A DNA stretch of 64,000 nucleotides from Roseobacter sp. MED193 (lineage in GTDB: Bacteria > Pseudomonadota > Alphaproteobacteria > Rhodobacterales > Rhodobacteraceae). This document shows, in pieces, positions 17,131 to 25,921 of the stretch. The notes below the pieces were generated by a model. It did not search any database. It had not been told where the DNA came from and worked only from the letters and a program-made list of their open reading frames with translations. Each line of letters opens with the position of its first letter. Position 1 is the first letter of the stretch. Location: contig NZ_CH902583.1 in the NCBI RefSeq assembly GCF_000152965.1, positions 653,343 through 717,342 of the forward strand. The letters are read 5' to 3'. Both the position numbers and the translations under genes were made by a program.

Positions 17131-18912
17131 ATGCCAGTCTATACAGCCCCCACCAAAGACACCCAGTTCATCCTGCATGACGTCTTGAAAGTCTCTGAGG
17201 CCGCCACCCCCGGCTATGAGGACCTGGAGCGCGACTTTACCGCCGCCATTCTGGAAGAGGCGGGCAAGATCAGCTCCGAAGTGCTGCATCCCTTGAACAC
17301 TGTTGGCGATCAGGAAGGCTGCAAGCTGGAAAACGGCCTGGTCTCGACCCCCACCGGGTTCAAGGCGGCGTTTGAGCAAGTCAAAGAAGGCGGCTGGACC
17401 GGGCTGGACATGCCCGAGCAATACGGTGGTCAGAACATGCCCTATGTGCTGGGCACTGCCGTGGGTGAGATGTTCTCTTCGGCCAACCAGGCCTTTGTGA
17501 TGTACCAGGGTCTGACCCATGGCGCTGCCGCGGCGATCCTGGCCCATGGCACCGACCAGCAGAAAGACACCTATCTGCCCAAAATGGTCTCTTGCGAGTG
17601 GACCGGCACCATGAACCTGACCGAACCGCATTGCGGTACCGATCTCGGGCTCATGCGCACCAAGGCGGAGCCTCAGGACGACGGCAGCTATAAGGTCTCT
17701 GGCCAGAAGATCTTTATCTCGGCAGGCGACCACGACATGGCCGACAACATCATCCACTTGGTCTTGGCCAAGATCCCTGGCGGCCCGGACGGCATCAAAG
17801 GCGTGTCGCTGTTCATCGTGCCCAAATTTGTGCTCAACGAAGATGGCACACCCGGCCCGCGCAATGGGGTCTCTGTCGGCAACATCGAAAAGAAGATGGG
17901 CATCCACGGCAATTCCACCTGCGTGATGAACTATGACGAGGCCACCGGCTATCTGCTGGGCGATGCCCATAAAGGCATGCGCGCCATGTTCACCATGATG
18001 AACGAAGCCCGTCTGGGTGTCGGCATGCAGGGCGTGTCCCAGGCCGAAGCCGCCTATCAAAACGCGGTTGAATACGCCAAGGACCGCCTGCAGGGCCGCG
18101 ATGTGACCGGTGTGAAAAACCCCGATGGCCCCGCTGATCCGCTGATCGTGCACCCGGATATCCGTCGCAGCCTGATGGATCAGAAAAGCTTTGTCGAAGG
18201 GGGCCGTGCCTTCCTTCTGTGGGGCTCCACCATGATCGACCAAGCCCACCGCGACGGCAACAAAGACGCAGACGGTCTGGTCTCCCTGCTCACCCCGGTA
18301 ATCAAGGGCTTCCTCTCGGATGAGGGCTACGACATGACCGTAAAGGCCCAACAGGTCTATGGTGGTCACGGCTATATCGAAGAGCATGGCATGAGCCAGT
18401 ACACCCGTGACGCCCGTATCGCCCAGATCTATGAAGGTGCCAACGGTGTTCAGGCGCTGGATCTGGTCGGTCGCAAGCTGGCCGTGGATGGCGGCAAGCA
18501 TCTGATGGGCTTCTTTGAGCTGGTGAAATCCTTCTGCAAGGACAACGCCGAGCTGAATGAGGATTACACCAAGAGCTTCATCGCCCCGCTGAAAGCGGCG
18601 TCAAAAGACCTGCAGGCGGCGTCGATGTATTTCATGCAAAATGGCATGAAAAACCCCAATAATGCCCTGTCCGGCTCCTATGACTTCATGCATATGTTTG
18701 GCCATGTCTGCCTGGGCCTGATGTGGGCGCAGATGGGCAAAGCTGCAATCGAAGCCCTTGACGCTGGGGCCGCTGACGCGGCGTTCTATGAGACAAAAAT
18801 CGCCACTGGCCGGTACTATATGGCACGGAGGCTGCCCGCCACCAAACTGCACCTTGCCCGGATCGAGACCGGCGCGGATACAGTCATGGCTCTGGATGCG
18901 GCAAGCTTCTGA
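17131..18912 (+). CDS. Acyl-CoA dehydrogenase, DmdC/long-form family
   Basis: This 593-residue FAD-dependent acyl-CoA dehydrogenase with an extra C-terminal domain makes the 2-enoyl-CoA. The catalytic base is Glu435 in [15 protein letters not shown]. The FAD and substrate motifs [13 protein letters not shown] (about 161-173) and [10 protein letters not shown] are present. Length and base position fit the family of DmdC (3-methylmercaptopropionyl-CoA dehydrogenase) and the related FadE-like enzymes with the acyl-CoA dehydrogenase C-terminal domain. The beta-oxidation neighbours suggest a fatty acyl-CoA substrate; DmdC activity cannot be excluded. A DmdB-like ligase is encoded about 15 kb away at 34132. 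Confidence 0.88.
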   Translation: MPVYTAPTKDTQFILHDVLKVSEAATPGYEDLERDFTAAILEEAGKISSEVLHPLNTVGDQEGCKLENGLVSTPTGFKAAFEQVKEGGWTGLDMPEQYGGQNMPYVLGTAVGEMFSSANQAFVMYQGLTHGAAAAILAHGTDQQKDTYLPKMVSCEWTGTMNLTEPHCGTDLGLMRTKAEPQDDGSYKVSGQKIFISAGDHDMADNIIHLVLAKIPGGPDGIKGVSLFIVPKFVLNEDGTPGPRNGVSVGNIEKKMGIHGNSTCVMNYDEATGYLLGDAHKGMRAMFTMMNEARLGVGMQGVSQAEAAYQNAVEYAKDRLQGRDVTGVKNPDGPADPLIVHPDIRRSLMDQKSFVEGGRAFLLWGSTMIDQAHRDGNKDADGLVSLLTPVIKGFLSDEGYDMTVKAQQVYGGHGYIEEHGMSQYTRDARIAQIYEGANGVQALDLVGRKLAVDGGKHLMGFFELVKSFCKDNAELNEDYTKSFIAPLKAASKDLQAASMYFMQNGMKNPNNALSGSYDFMHMFGHVCLGLMWAQMGKAAIEALDAGAADAAFYETKIATGRYYMARRLPATKLHLARIETGADTVMALDAASF

Positions 18913-19005
18913 TCTATGTAGACAACACCGGGCCTCCCCTGACTCATGGCAGGGGGTGCCCGATCCGGTCCGGGGCTTTGACCAACTGTAAGCAAGGAGC
19001 CTCCC

Positions 19006-19218
19006 ATGCCAAAACGCTTTCGCCTCACCCGCCGTTTTCCCGTCGCCATGACAGAGGATGGCTTTCGCAGGTTGAAACGCTTTGCTGCTGAGGCCGGACT
19101 GGACGAAGGCGAAGCCCTGTCATTTCTGTTCGAGAACTTCGACAGCGTGACGGACCAAGACAATCTCGGCCACCGGCTGCGCCTGTTCAACAGCGCGCTG
19201 GAGGACCGCAAAAGATAA
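19006..19218 (+). CDS. Small conserved basic protein in the beta-oxidation cluster
   Basis: This 70-residue protein is not recognised. It is very basic at the N-terminus ([11 protein letters not shown]) and acidic and amphipathic in the middle ([14 protein letters not shown] stretch, [20 protein letters not shown]). There is no signal peptide or membrane segment. A strong AAGGAG with 6 to 7 base spacing supports translation. It sits between two acyl-CoA dehydrogenase genes, 43 bases before the second. Homology to a helix-turn-helix or ribbon-helix-helix protein is possible, but I cannot support it. Confidence 0.7.
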   Translation: MPKRFRLTRRFPVAMTEDGFRRLKRFAAEAGLDEGEALSFLFENFDSVTDQDNLGHRLRLFNSALEDRKR

Positions 19219-19261
19219 AGGCCCGGCGCACGACACGCCAAACGCGGCCAAAGGGAGCAAC

Positions 19262-20413
19262 ATGACGATCGAGACACGTTCCGCCTGGATGACTGACGAG
19301 CACCAGATGCTTGCTGATATGACAGCACAGTTCATCACCAATGAATGGATGCCCAAGTATGAGACCTGGCGCAAACAGGGCATGATGGACCGTGACACCT
19401 GGAACCAAGCCGGTGACTTGGGCCTGCTCTGCCCCTCCATCCCCGAAGAATACGGCGGTGTTGGCGGCGATTTTGGCCATGAAGCCGCCATCCTGATCGA
19501 AGGCAGCCGCGCCAATCTGGCCAGCTGGGGCCACGGCATTCATTCCGGCATCGTCGCCCACTACATTCTGGAATACGGCACTGAGGAGCAAAAAAAGCGC
19601 TGGCTGCCCAAAATGATCAGCGGCGAGCTGGTCGGAGCGCTGGCCATGACCGAACCCTCCACCGGCTCAGATGTGCAACGGATCAAGACCAAGGCAATCC
19701 GCGATGGCAATGCCTATCGCCTGTCGGGTCAAAAAACCTTTATCACCAACGGTCAGCACGCCAACCTGATCCTGGTTGCCGCCAAAACCGATCCCAGTCT
19801 TGGCTCCAAAGGCGTATCCCTTGTCGCCCTGGAAACCGATGGGGCAGAAGGTTTCGCACGCGGCCGTAACCTGGAAAAGGTTGGGATGCACGCGGCGGAT
19901 ACCTCTGAGCTGTTCTTTGATAATGTTGAGATCCCGCCGGAAAACATCCTAGGCCAGGAAGAGGGCAAGGGCTTTTATCAGATGATGCAGCAGTTGCCAC
20001 AGGAACGTCTGATCATCGCCTGCGGGGCGGTTGGCGCCATGGAAGGCGCGGTTGCCCGCACCATTGCATACTGCAAAGAACGCGAAGCCTTTGGCGGTCC
20101 CCTGACCCAGTTTCAGAACACCCGGTTCAAACTGGTGGAATGCCTGACAAAAACCAAGGTCGCGCGGGCCTTTCTGGACGAATGCATGGTGGAACACCTG
20201 AAGGATGAATTGACCGTCGAAAAGGCGGCGATGGCCAAATACTGGATCACCGACACCCAGGGCGAAGTGCTCGACGAATGTCTGCAGATGCACGGAGGCT
20301 ATGGCTTCATGCAGGAATATGCCGTCGCCGAGATGTGGACGGACGCCCGCGTGCAACGCATCTATGGTGGGACGAATGAGATCATGAAAGAATTGATTGG
20401 ACGGTCCCTGTGA
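19262..20413 (+). CDS. Acyl-CoA dehydrogenase, long-chain type
   Basis: This 383-residue flavoprotein catalyses the first step of beta-oxidation. The motifs [14 protein letters not shown] (about 126-139), [10 protein letters not shown] and [19 protein letters not shown] are typical. The usual YEG glutamate is replaced by Gly (YGG). The candidate base is Glu248 in [10 protein letters not shown], as in long-chain and isovaleryl-type dehydrogenases. AAGGGAG precedes the ATG. It therefore differs mechanistically from the 593-residue enzyme upstream, which keeps YEG. Confidence 0.9.
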   Translation: MTIETRSAWMTDEHQMLADMTAQFITNEWMPKYETWRKQGMMDRDTWNQAGDLGLLCPSIPEEYGGVGGDFGHEAAILIEGSRANLASWGHGIHSGIVAHYILEYGTEEQKKRWLPKMISGELVGALAMTEPSTGSDVQRIKTKAIRDGNAYRLSGQKTFITNGQHANLILVAAKTDPSLGSKGVSLVALETDGAEGFARGRNLEKVGMHAADTSELFFDNVEIPPENILGQEEGKGFYQMMQQLPQERLIIACGAVGAMEGAVARTIAYCKEREAFGGPLTQFQNTRFKLVECLTKTKVARAFLDECMVEHLKDELTVEKAAMAKYWITDTQGEVLDECLQMHGGYGFMQEYAVAEMWTDARVQRIYGGTNEIMKELIGRSL

Positions 20414-20446
20414 CTCAGCGCCCCATATCACAAAAGGCACCGTTAG

Positions 20447-20480
20447 GATGCCTCCGGCGGGAATATTTGGAGAAAGATGA
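20447..20480 (+). repeat. Rhodobacterales-type intergenic repeat motif
   Basis: The string beginning GATGCCTCCGGCGGG and ending GGAGAAAGATGA resembles a short motif that I recall as recurring between genes in Roseobacter genomes. It sits 33 bases after the acyl-CoA dehydrogenase stop. There is only this copy in the window, so it is identified from memory rather than internal repetition. Confidence 0.45.
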
Positions 20481-20647
20481 TATCGAAAATGCGTCCCCAC
20501 CCCCAAGCCTTCGCCAAATGGGCAGGGACGACATCACCTTTCGCGGTCATCGGCTTTCCAGCCTGTACCGCCTAGAAAATATAGCACATATTCAACCAAA
20601 AGATGTGACCCCTTCATCATCTTTCCATAAATATTCCACGGGGGTTT

Positions 20648-20670
20648 GGGGGTGTGAAACCCCCAATGCG
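20648..20670. repeat. G-rich/C-rich hairpin before the GST gene
   Basis: TTGGGGG and CCCCCAA pair around TGTGAAA shortly before the GST ribosome-binding site. Together with the preceding CCACGGGGG it may terminate readthrough from the dehydrogenase gene or modulate the downstream message. There is no U-tract. Confidence 0.5.
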
Positions 20671-20693
20671 CAGCAGCTGCAAGGGAGCAGAAC

Positions 20694-21326
20694 GTGACCA
20701 TAAAACTGCATTGTTTTGGCGAGTCGGGCCATTCCTACAAAGCGGCACTGGCGTTACAGCTATCAGGCCTGGACTGGGAGCCCGTCTTTGTGGATTTCTT
20801 TTCCGGTCAACACCGCGGTAAAGACTACCGGAATCTCAATGTCATGGCAGAGGCCCCGGTCCTGGTTGATGGCGATATTCGCCTGTCACAATCCGGGGTG
20901 ATACAACAGTATATCACCGACAAGACCGGAAAATTTGGCGGCAAGTCTGAGGACAAATATGAAGTCCTGCGCTGGGTGCTGTGGGACAACCATAAGCTCT
21001 CCAGTCAGGTTGGCATGACTCGTTTCCTGATGAATTTCCTGCCAGAAGACAAACGCCCGCAAGAGGTGATCGACTTCATGCAGGGGCGCCTGAAAGCGGC
21101 CTTTGCCACCCTGGAGAACCAGCTTAAGGGCCGCGACTGGCTGGTGGGCGATGCCATGAGCAATGCCGATCTCACCTGCTGTGGCTACCTGTTTTATGAC
21201 GAGCCCTTTGGCTTTGACCGTAAAGACTACCCCAATATCGACGCCTGGTTGACGCGCATCAGCGCAATGCCTGGCTGGAAACACCCCTATGATCTAATGC
21301 CCGGCAATCCGTCGGACCGCGCTTGA
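20694..21326 (+). CDS. Glutathione S-transferase family protein
   Basis: This 210-residue GST has an N-terminal thioredoxin-like domain (about 1-80, with NVMAEAPVLVDGDIRLSQSGVI carrying the cis-Pro and the glutathione Ser) and a helical C-terminal domain (SNADLTCCGYLFYDEPFGF). The start is GTG, supported by AAGGGAG with 6-base spacing. A catalytic Ser or Cys near residue 12 (ESGHSYKAA) is likely. Its place between beta-oxidation genes suggests a role with reactive acyl or enoyl compounds, which is inference. Confidence 0.87.
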   Translation: MTIKLHCFGESGHSYKAALALQLSGLDWEPVFVDFFSGQHRGKDYRNLNVMAEAPVLVDGDIRLSQSGVIQQYITDKTGKFGGKSEDKYEVLRWVLWDNHKLSSQVGMTRFLMNFLPEDKRPQEVIDFMQGRLKAAFATLENQLKGRDWLVGDAMSNADLTCCGYLFYDEPFGFDRKDYPNIDAWLTRISAMPGWKHPYDLMPGNPSDRA

Positions 21327-21336
21327 GGAGACACTC

Positions 21337-22548
21337 ATGACCGAAGCTTATATTTACGATGCCATTCGCACCCCGCGGGGCAAGGGCCGCAAGGATGGAT
21401 CCTTGCACGAGGTGACATCCGTGCGCCTCTCTGCTCTGACATTGAATGCGATGAAAGAGCGTAACAATCTGGAAGGCCATGCTGTAGAGGATGTGATCTG
21501 GGGCAACGTCACCCAGGTGATGGAACAGGGCGGCTGTCTGGCGCGCTCTGCCGTGTTGGCCTCGGATCTGGATCAAAGCATCCCCGGCCTCGCCATCAAC
21601 CGCTTCTGCGCCTCTGGGATGGAGGCCGTGAACCTGGCCGCCAACCAGGTCAAGGGCGGCGCTGGCCAGGCCTATATCGCTGGTGGTGTAGAGATGATGG
21701 GCCGCGTTGCCATGGGCTCTGACGGGGCGGCCATTGCAGTTGATCCCAGCCTTGCCATGGAGACCTATTTTGTGCCCCAGGGCATCTCGGCCGATATCAT
21801 CGCCACTGAATACGGTTTCACCCGCGAACAGGCAGATGCCCTGGCGGTGGAAAGCCAGCGCCGCGCCAAAGCGGCCTGGGACGACAACCGTTTTGCAAAA
21901 TCGGTCATTACAGTCCGTGATCAGAACGGCATCGCCATTCTGGATCATGATGAATACATGCGCCCCGGCACCGATATGCAGTCTTTGGGTGGGCTCAATG
22001 CCTCCTTCCAGATGATGGGCGAGCAGATGCCTGGCTTTGACAAGGTTGCAATGCTGAAATACCCGCATCTGGAGCGGATCAACCATATCCACCACGCGGG
22101 GAACTCCTCGGGTATTGTTGATGGTGCCGCTGCTGTGCTGATCGGCAACAAGGAATTTGGCGAACAATACGGTCTGAAGCCGCGCGCACGCATCAAGGCC
22201 ACCGCCAAGATTGGCACCGATCCCACCATCATGCTGACCGGCCCGGTGCCTGTGACCCAGAAAATCCTCGCCGACAATGGCATGGTGATTTCCGATCTGG
22301 ATCTCTTTGAAGTCAATGAGGCCTTTGCCTCTGTTGTCATGCGCTTCCAGCAGGCCTTTGATGTGGACCCTGCCGTGGTCAACCCCAATGGCGGCTCTAT
22401 CGCTATGGGCCACCCACTGGGCGCAACTGGTGCCATGATCATTGGCACATTGCTGGATGAGCTGGAACGCCAGGACAAAGAGATGGGCCTGGCAACACTC
22501 TGCATCGCCTCCGGGATGGGGGCTGCCACCATCATCGAGCGCGTCTGA
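21337..22548 (+). CDS. fadA: Acetyl-CoA C-acyltransferase (thiolase)
   Basis: This 403-residue thiolase cleaves 3-ketoacyl-CoA with CoA in the last step of beta-oxidation. The nucleophile is Cys91 in INRFCASGMEAVN, the catalytic His359 is in GGSIAMGHPLGATGA, and the second Cys389 is in LCIASGMGAA. It is 10 bases after the GST and its stop overlaps the cupin start by 1 base (TGATG). As fadA-type it acts with the FadJ protein at 23030, and the pair is separated here only by the cupin gene. Confidence 0.95.
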   Translation: MTEAYIYDAIRTPRGKGRKDGSLHEVTSVRLSALTLNAMKERNNLEGHAVEDVIWGNVTQVMEQGGCLARSAVLASDLDQSIPGLAINRFCASGMEAVNLAANQVKGGAGQAYIAGGVEMMGRVAMGSDGAAIAVDPSLAMETYFVPQGISADIIATEYGFTREQADALAVESQRRAKAAWDDNRFAKSVITVRDQNGIAILDHDEYMRPGTDMQSLGGLNASFQMMGEQMPGFDKVAMLKYPHLERINHIHHAGNSSGIVDGAAAVLIGNKEFGEQYGLKPRARIKATAKIGTDPTIMLTGPVPVTQKILADNGMVISDLDLFEVNEAFASVVMRFQQAFDVDPAVVNPNGGSIAMGHPLGATGAMIIGTLLDELERQDKEMGLATLCIASGMGAATIIERV

Positions 22549-23033
22549 TGCCAAAGCTGGATCTGTCGCAAATTCCCTTTCAGGGGGGCTCTAGCTACCC
22601 GGGAAAGCTGGCCGAGGCGACGAGCGGTCGTTTTGTGCAGCGCATTGGGGATGCCAGCGGCTTAACCCAATCGGGCATCAATATCGTGCGGATTGAGCCC
22701 GGCGGGCTGTCGTCCCTGCGCCACTACCACATGCAACAGGATGAATTCCTGGTGATGCTGAGCGGTGCGCTGGCCCTGATCGACGACGACGGGGAGCACG
22801 AGATGCTGCCCGGCGATTGCGCCAGCTTTCCAGCCGGTGAGGCCAATGGCCATCATCTGAAGAACAATACCGAGGCGCCGGCCACCTTTCTGGTGGTGGG
22901 CACCCGGACCCCGACAGAGACCGCTTATTACAGCGATATGGACATGAAGGTAGAAATGGACGCAACAGGCGCCAGCTTTACCCGTAAAGACGGCAGCCCG
23001 CTGACGGCTGACCAAATCGGAGACGAGACATGA
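22548..23033 (+). CDS. Cupin domain protein inserted between fadA and fadJ
   Basis: This 161-residue single cupin has the metal motif region LRHYHMQQDEFLVMLSGALALI (His, His, Glu) and the second His in GEANGHHLKNN. A metal-bound beta barrel is expected; the substrate is unknown. It overlaps fadA by 1 base and fadJ by 4, so it is part of the same message. Presence between two core beta-oxidation genes is unusual. It could be a sensor or an enzyme for an unusual acyl compound, but nothing in the sequence decides. Confidence 0.85.
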   Translation: MPKLDLSQIPFQGGSSYPGKLAEATSGRFVQRIGDASGLTQSGINIVRIEPGGLSSLRHYHMQQDEFLVMLSGALALIDDDGEHEMLPGDCASFPAGEANGHHLKNNTEAPATFLVVGTRTPTETAYYSDMDMKVEMDATGASFTRKDGSPLTADQIGDET

Positions 23034-25234
23034 GTGAGTTTACGCTTTCCAAGGACGCAGATGGCGTCGCAACAATCACCTGGGATGTTCCCGGCAAAAC
23101 CATGAACGTGATGTCCTTTGACGGGTTGTCACAGCTGGAGGCCTGCATCGATCAGGCCCTGGCAGATGACGAGATCAAGGGCGTGGTCATCACCTCTGGC
23201 AAAGAAGGCTCTTTTGCTGGGGGCATGGACCTGAACCTGCTGGCGGTGATGAAGGAAGAAGCCGGCGACGATCCTGCTCGCGGGGTCTTTGAAGGCACCA
23301 TGAAAATGCATGCCCTGCTGCGCAAGATCGAACTGGCCGGCATGGATCTGAAAACCAAAAAAGGCGGCAAGCCAATCGCCACCGCCCTGCCCGGCACCGC
23401 TGCGGGCATTGGTATGGAGCTGCCGCTGTCGACCCACCGGATTTTTGCAGCCGAGAACCCCAAGGCAAAATATGGCCTGCCGGAAATCATGGTTGGCATC
23501 TTCCCCGGTGCCGGCGGCACCACCCGCATGGTGCGCAAGGTTGGCGCCATTGCCGCAGCCCCCCTCTTGCTTGAAGGCAAGATGCTGGATGTGAAAAAGG
23601 CCAAGGGTGCCGGTTATGTTGACGAGATCGCCGCTGATCCCGTTGCCGCTGCCAAGGAATGGGTGCTGAATGCTTCTGGCGCCGATCTGGTAAAGCCTTG
23701 GGATGCCAAGGGCTACAAGATGCCCGGTGGCGCCCCTTACCACCCCGCTGGCTTCATGAACTTTGTTGGTGCCTCTGCCATGGTGCACGGCAAGACCCAA
23801 GGCGCGTTTCCAGCCGCCAAGGCGCTGCTGAGCGCCGTCTATGAAGGTGCGCTGGTGGACTTTGACACCGCCCTCAAGATCGAGGCGCGCTGGTTTACCT
23901 CCGTTCTGATGAACCCCTCGTCTGGTGCGATGATCCGCTCATTGTTCATCAACAAGGAAGCGCTGGAAAAAGGCGCCGTGCGGCCCAAGGACATCCCCGA
24001 TCAGCGCGTGCAAAAGCTCGGCGTGCTGGGCGCGGGCATGATGGGCGCTGGCATCGCGCTGGTCTCGGCCCAGGCCGGTATGGAAGTGGTTCTGATCGAC
24101 CGCGACCAGGAAGCTGCCGACAAGGGCAAGGCCTATACCGAGAGCTACCTCGACAAGGGGATGAAGCGCGGCAAGGTCACTCAGGACAAGAAAGACGCGA
24201 TGCTGGCCCGCATCACCGCCACGCCAGATCTGGACGCGCTTAAGGGCTGCGATCTGATCATCGAGGCGGTATTCGAGGATCCTGCCGTCAAAGCCGAGAT
24301 GACCAAAAAGGTCGAAGCGGTGATCCCCGAGGATTGCATCTTTGCCTCCAACACCTCGACCCTGCCCATCACCGGCCTGGCCGAGGCGTCAAGCCGCCCC
24401 GAGCAGTTCATCGGCATCCACTTCTTCTCGCCGGTTGAGAAGATGTTCCTGGTGGAGATCATCAAGGGCAAAGAGACCGGCCCGCGCGCCGTGGCCAAGG
24501 CACTGGACTATGTGCGCCAGATCAAGAAGACGCCGATCGTCGTCAATGATGCGCGCTTCTTCTATGCCAACCGCTGCATCATTCCTTACGTGAATGAGGG
24601 CGCACGGATGATCACCGAAGGTGTCTCGCCGGTGCTGATCGACAATGCCGCGCGCCAGCTGGGCTTCCCTGTTGGCCCCATTCAGCTGACCGATGAGACC
24701 TCGATTGATCTGGGCGCCAAGATTGCCCGCGCCACCAAGGCCGCCATGGGCAATGAATACCCCGACAGCCCTGCTGACGACATGATCTTCTGGATGGAAG
24801 ATCTGGGTCGTCTGGGTCGCAAATCCAACGCGGGCTTCTTTGACTATGACGACAAGGGCAAGCGCACAGGCTATTGGAAAGGCATGCAGGACAAATACCC
24901 GCTGGCCGAAGATCAGCCTGACCTCATTGAGGTGCAGGAACGTCTGATGTTTGCTCAGGTTCTGGAAGCGGTACGGGCGCTGGAAGAAGGCGTGTTGGAA
25001 GACATCCGCGAAGGCGACGTGGGCGCAGTTCTGGCCTGGGGCTTTGCCCCATGGTCCGGTGGCCCGCTGAGCTGGCTCGACATCATCGGCACGCCCTATG
25101 CGGCCGAACGTTGCGACCAGCTAACCGCAGCCTACGGCGAGCGTTTTGCATGCCCTGATCTGCTGCGCGACATGGCCGCCAAGGGTCAGACATTCTACGG
25201 TCGCTTCAACCCGGATGCCGCTTCGGCTGCCTGA
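23030..25234 (+). CDS. fadJ: Bifunctional enoyl-CoA hydratase / 3-hydroxyacyl-CoA dehydrogenase
   Basis: This 734-residue multifunctional beta-oxidation protein has an N-terminal crotonase domain (about 1-290, with SFAGGMDLNLL and PEIMVGIFPGAGGTTR), then the NAD-binding domain starting LGAGMMGAGIALVSAQAG, the catalytic His in GIHFFSPVEKM, and two C-terminal dehydrogenase domains. It carries out hydration and oxidation of enoyl-CoA and forms a complex with FadA. Start at the ATGA overlap with the cupin gene. The operon ends at the terminator at 25280. Confidence 0.95.
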   Translation: MSEFTLSKDADGVATITWDVPGKTMNVMSFDGLSQLEACIDQALADDEIKGVVITSGKEGSFAGGMDLNLLAVMKEEAGDDPARGVFEGTMKMHALLRKIELAGMDLKTKKGGKPIATALPGTAAGIGMELPLSTHRIFAAENPKAKYGLPEIMVGIFPGAGGTTRMVRKVGAIAAAPLLLEGKMLDVKKAKGAGYVDEIAADPVAAAKEWVLNASGADLVKPWDAKGYKMPGGAPYHPAGFMNFVGASAMVHGKTQGAFPAAKALLSAVYEGALVDFDTALKIEARWFTSVLMNPSSGAMIRSLFINKEALEKGAVRPKDIPDQRVQKLGVLGAGMMGAGIALVSAQAGMEVVLIDRDQEAADKGKAYTESYLDKGMKRGKVTQDKKDAMLARITATPDLDALKGCDLIIEAVFEDPAVKAEMTKKVEAVIPEDCIFASNTSTLPITGLAEASSRPEQFIGIHFFSPVEKMFLVEIIKGKETGPRAVAKALDYVRQIKKTPIVVNDARFFYANRCIIPYVNEGARMITEGVSPVLIDNAARQLGFPVGPIQLTDETSIDLGAKIARATKAAMGNEYPDSPADDMIFWMEDLGRLGRKSNAGFFDYDDKGKRTGYWKGMQDKYPLAEDQPDLIEVQERLMFAQVLEAVRALEEGVLEDIREGDVGAVLAWGFAPWSGGPLSWLDIIGTPYAAERCDQLTAAYGERFACPDLLRDMAAKGQTFYGRFNPDAASAA

Positions 25235-25258
25235 TGATCGTCTGATCGTCTGATCGTC
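25235..25258 (+). repeat. Three tandem copies of an 8-bp unit after fadJ
   Basis: TGATCGTC occurs three times in a row directly after the fadJ stop, followed by a partial unit TG. The run is short and unlikely to be mobile, but could vary in copy number by slippage. It has no coding role. Confidence 0.8.
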
Positions 25259-25279
25259 TGACAGATCGACCCCCAACAG

Positions 25280-25312
25280 CCGCCTCCCATGAAAATGGGG
25301 GGCGGTCTTTTC
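25280..25312 (+). terminator. Intrinsic terminator of the beta-oxidation operon
   Basis: An 11-bp stem with one G-T pair (25280-25290 with 25295-25305), loop GAAA, then TCTTTTCT. It lies 45 bases after the fadJ stop. Confidence 0.9.
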
Positions 25313-25372
25313 TTGCCCCCCTCGCAGCACTGCAATATTTTCAACCGTCCCATGGCATGTTAAATTCTGGCT

Positions 25373-25921
25373 ATGCAGCGTTCAGCCCCCCCCTCTCTCG
25401 TCAAGTCCCGTACACATGAGGTCTGCGGTGCTGGTGCCTATATGTTTGCCCTCACCCTTGCAGCGCGCTTGGACGGGCCTACGCTATGGGTGCGCGAATC
25501 TTGGGATCTCCGACAGATAAATCCCACCGGGTTCTCGGACCTCGTCTCTCCCTCGCAGCTGACAATGTGTAACACGGAAAATCAGCTCGACACGCTTGCC
25601 GTGGCCGAAGAATCCCTGCGGTCGGGAGCAGTATCCCTGGTGGTAATGCAATTGAGTAAGCCCATTGGCCTGACCGAAGGGCGGCGTTTGCAGCTGGCAG
25701 CGCGACATGGGCAATCAACCGGATTGGCGATCATTTCCGAAGACATGGGCAGTCATGCCGCCGAAACCCGGTGGCGGTGCGCACCTGTGTTTGATGCAGA
25801 GGACTCGACACTACAAATGTGGGAGCTTATTAAGAACAAATCAGGAACATTGGGTGTCTGGCATGTTCGATGGAATGCAGCGTCGCGTCGTCTCTTTGTG
25901 GTTTCCCCGGCTGGCAAGTGA
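25373..25921 (+). CDS. imuA: ImuA family mutagenesis protein
   Basis: This 182-residue RecA-like protein belongs to the ImuA/SulA-related family that works with ImuB and DnaE2 in damage-induced translesion synthesis. Recognisable are GAGAYMFALTLAARLDGPTLWV, the basic segment and SGTLGVWHVRWNAASRRLFVV near the C-terminus. It is the first gene of the cassette. imuB starts inside its 3' end. I do not see a GTTC-N7-GTTC or GAAC-N7-GAAC LexA box in the roughly 130 bases upstream, which is unexpected because such cassettes are usually SOS controlled. Confidence 0.88.
   Translation: MQRSAPPSLVKSRTHEVCGAGAYMFALTLAARLDGPTLWVRESWDLRQINPTGFSDLVSPSQLTMCNTENQLDTLAVAEESLRSGAVSLVVMQLSKPIGLTEGRRLQLAARHGQSTGLAIISEDMGSHAAETRWRCAPVFDAEDSTLQMWELIKNKSGTLGVWHVRWNAASRRLFVVSPAGK

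Noticed and set aside
17113..18501. Very long minus-strand open frame opposite the acyl-CoA dehydrogenase gene
   Set aside because: It is the shadow of the GC-rich plus-strand gene, which has clear homology and motifs.
20410..20697. 95-residue open frame between the acyl-CoA dehydrogenase and GST genes
   Set aside because: It runs through the intergenic repeat and hairpin, overlaps both neighbours and has no recognisable domain.
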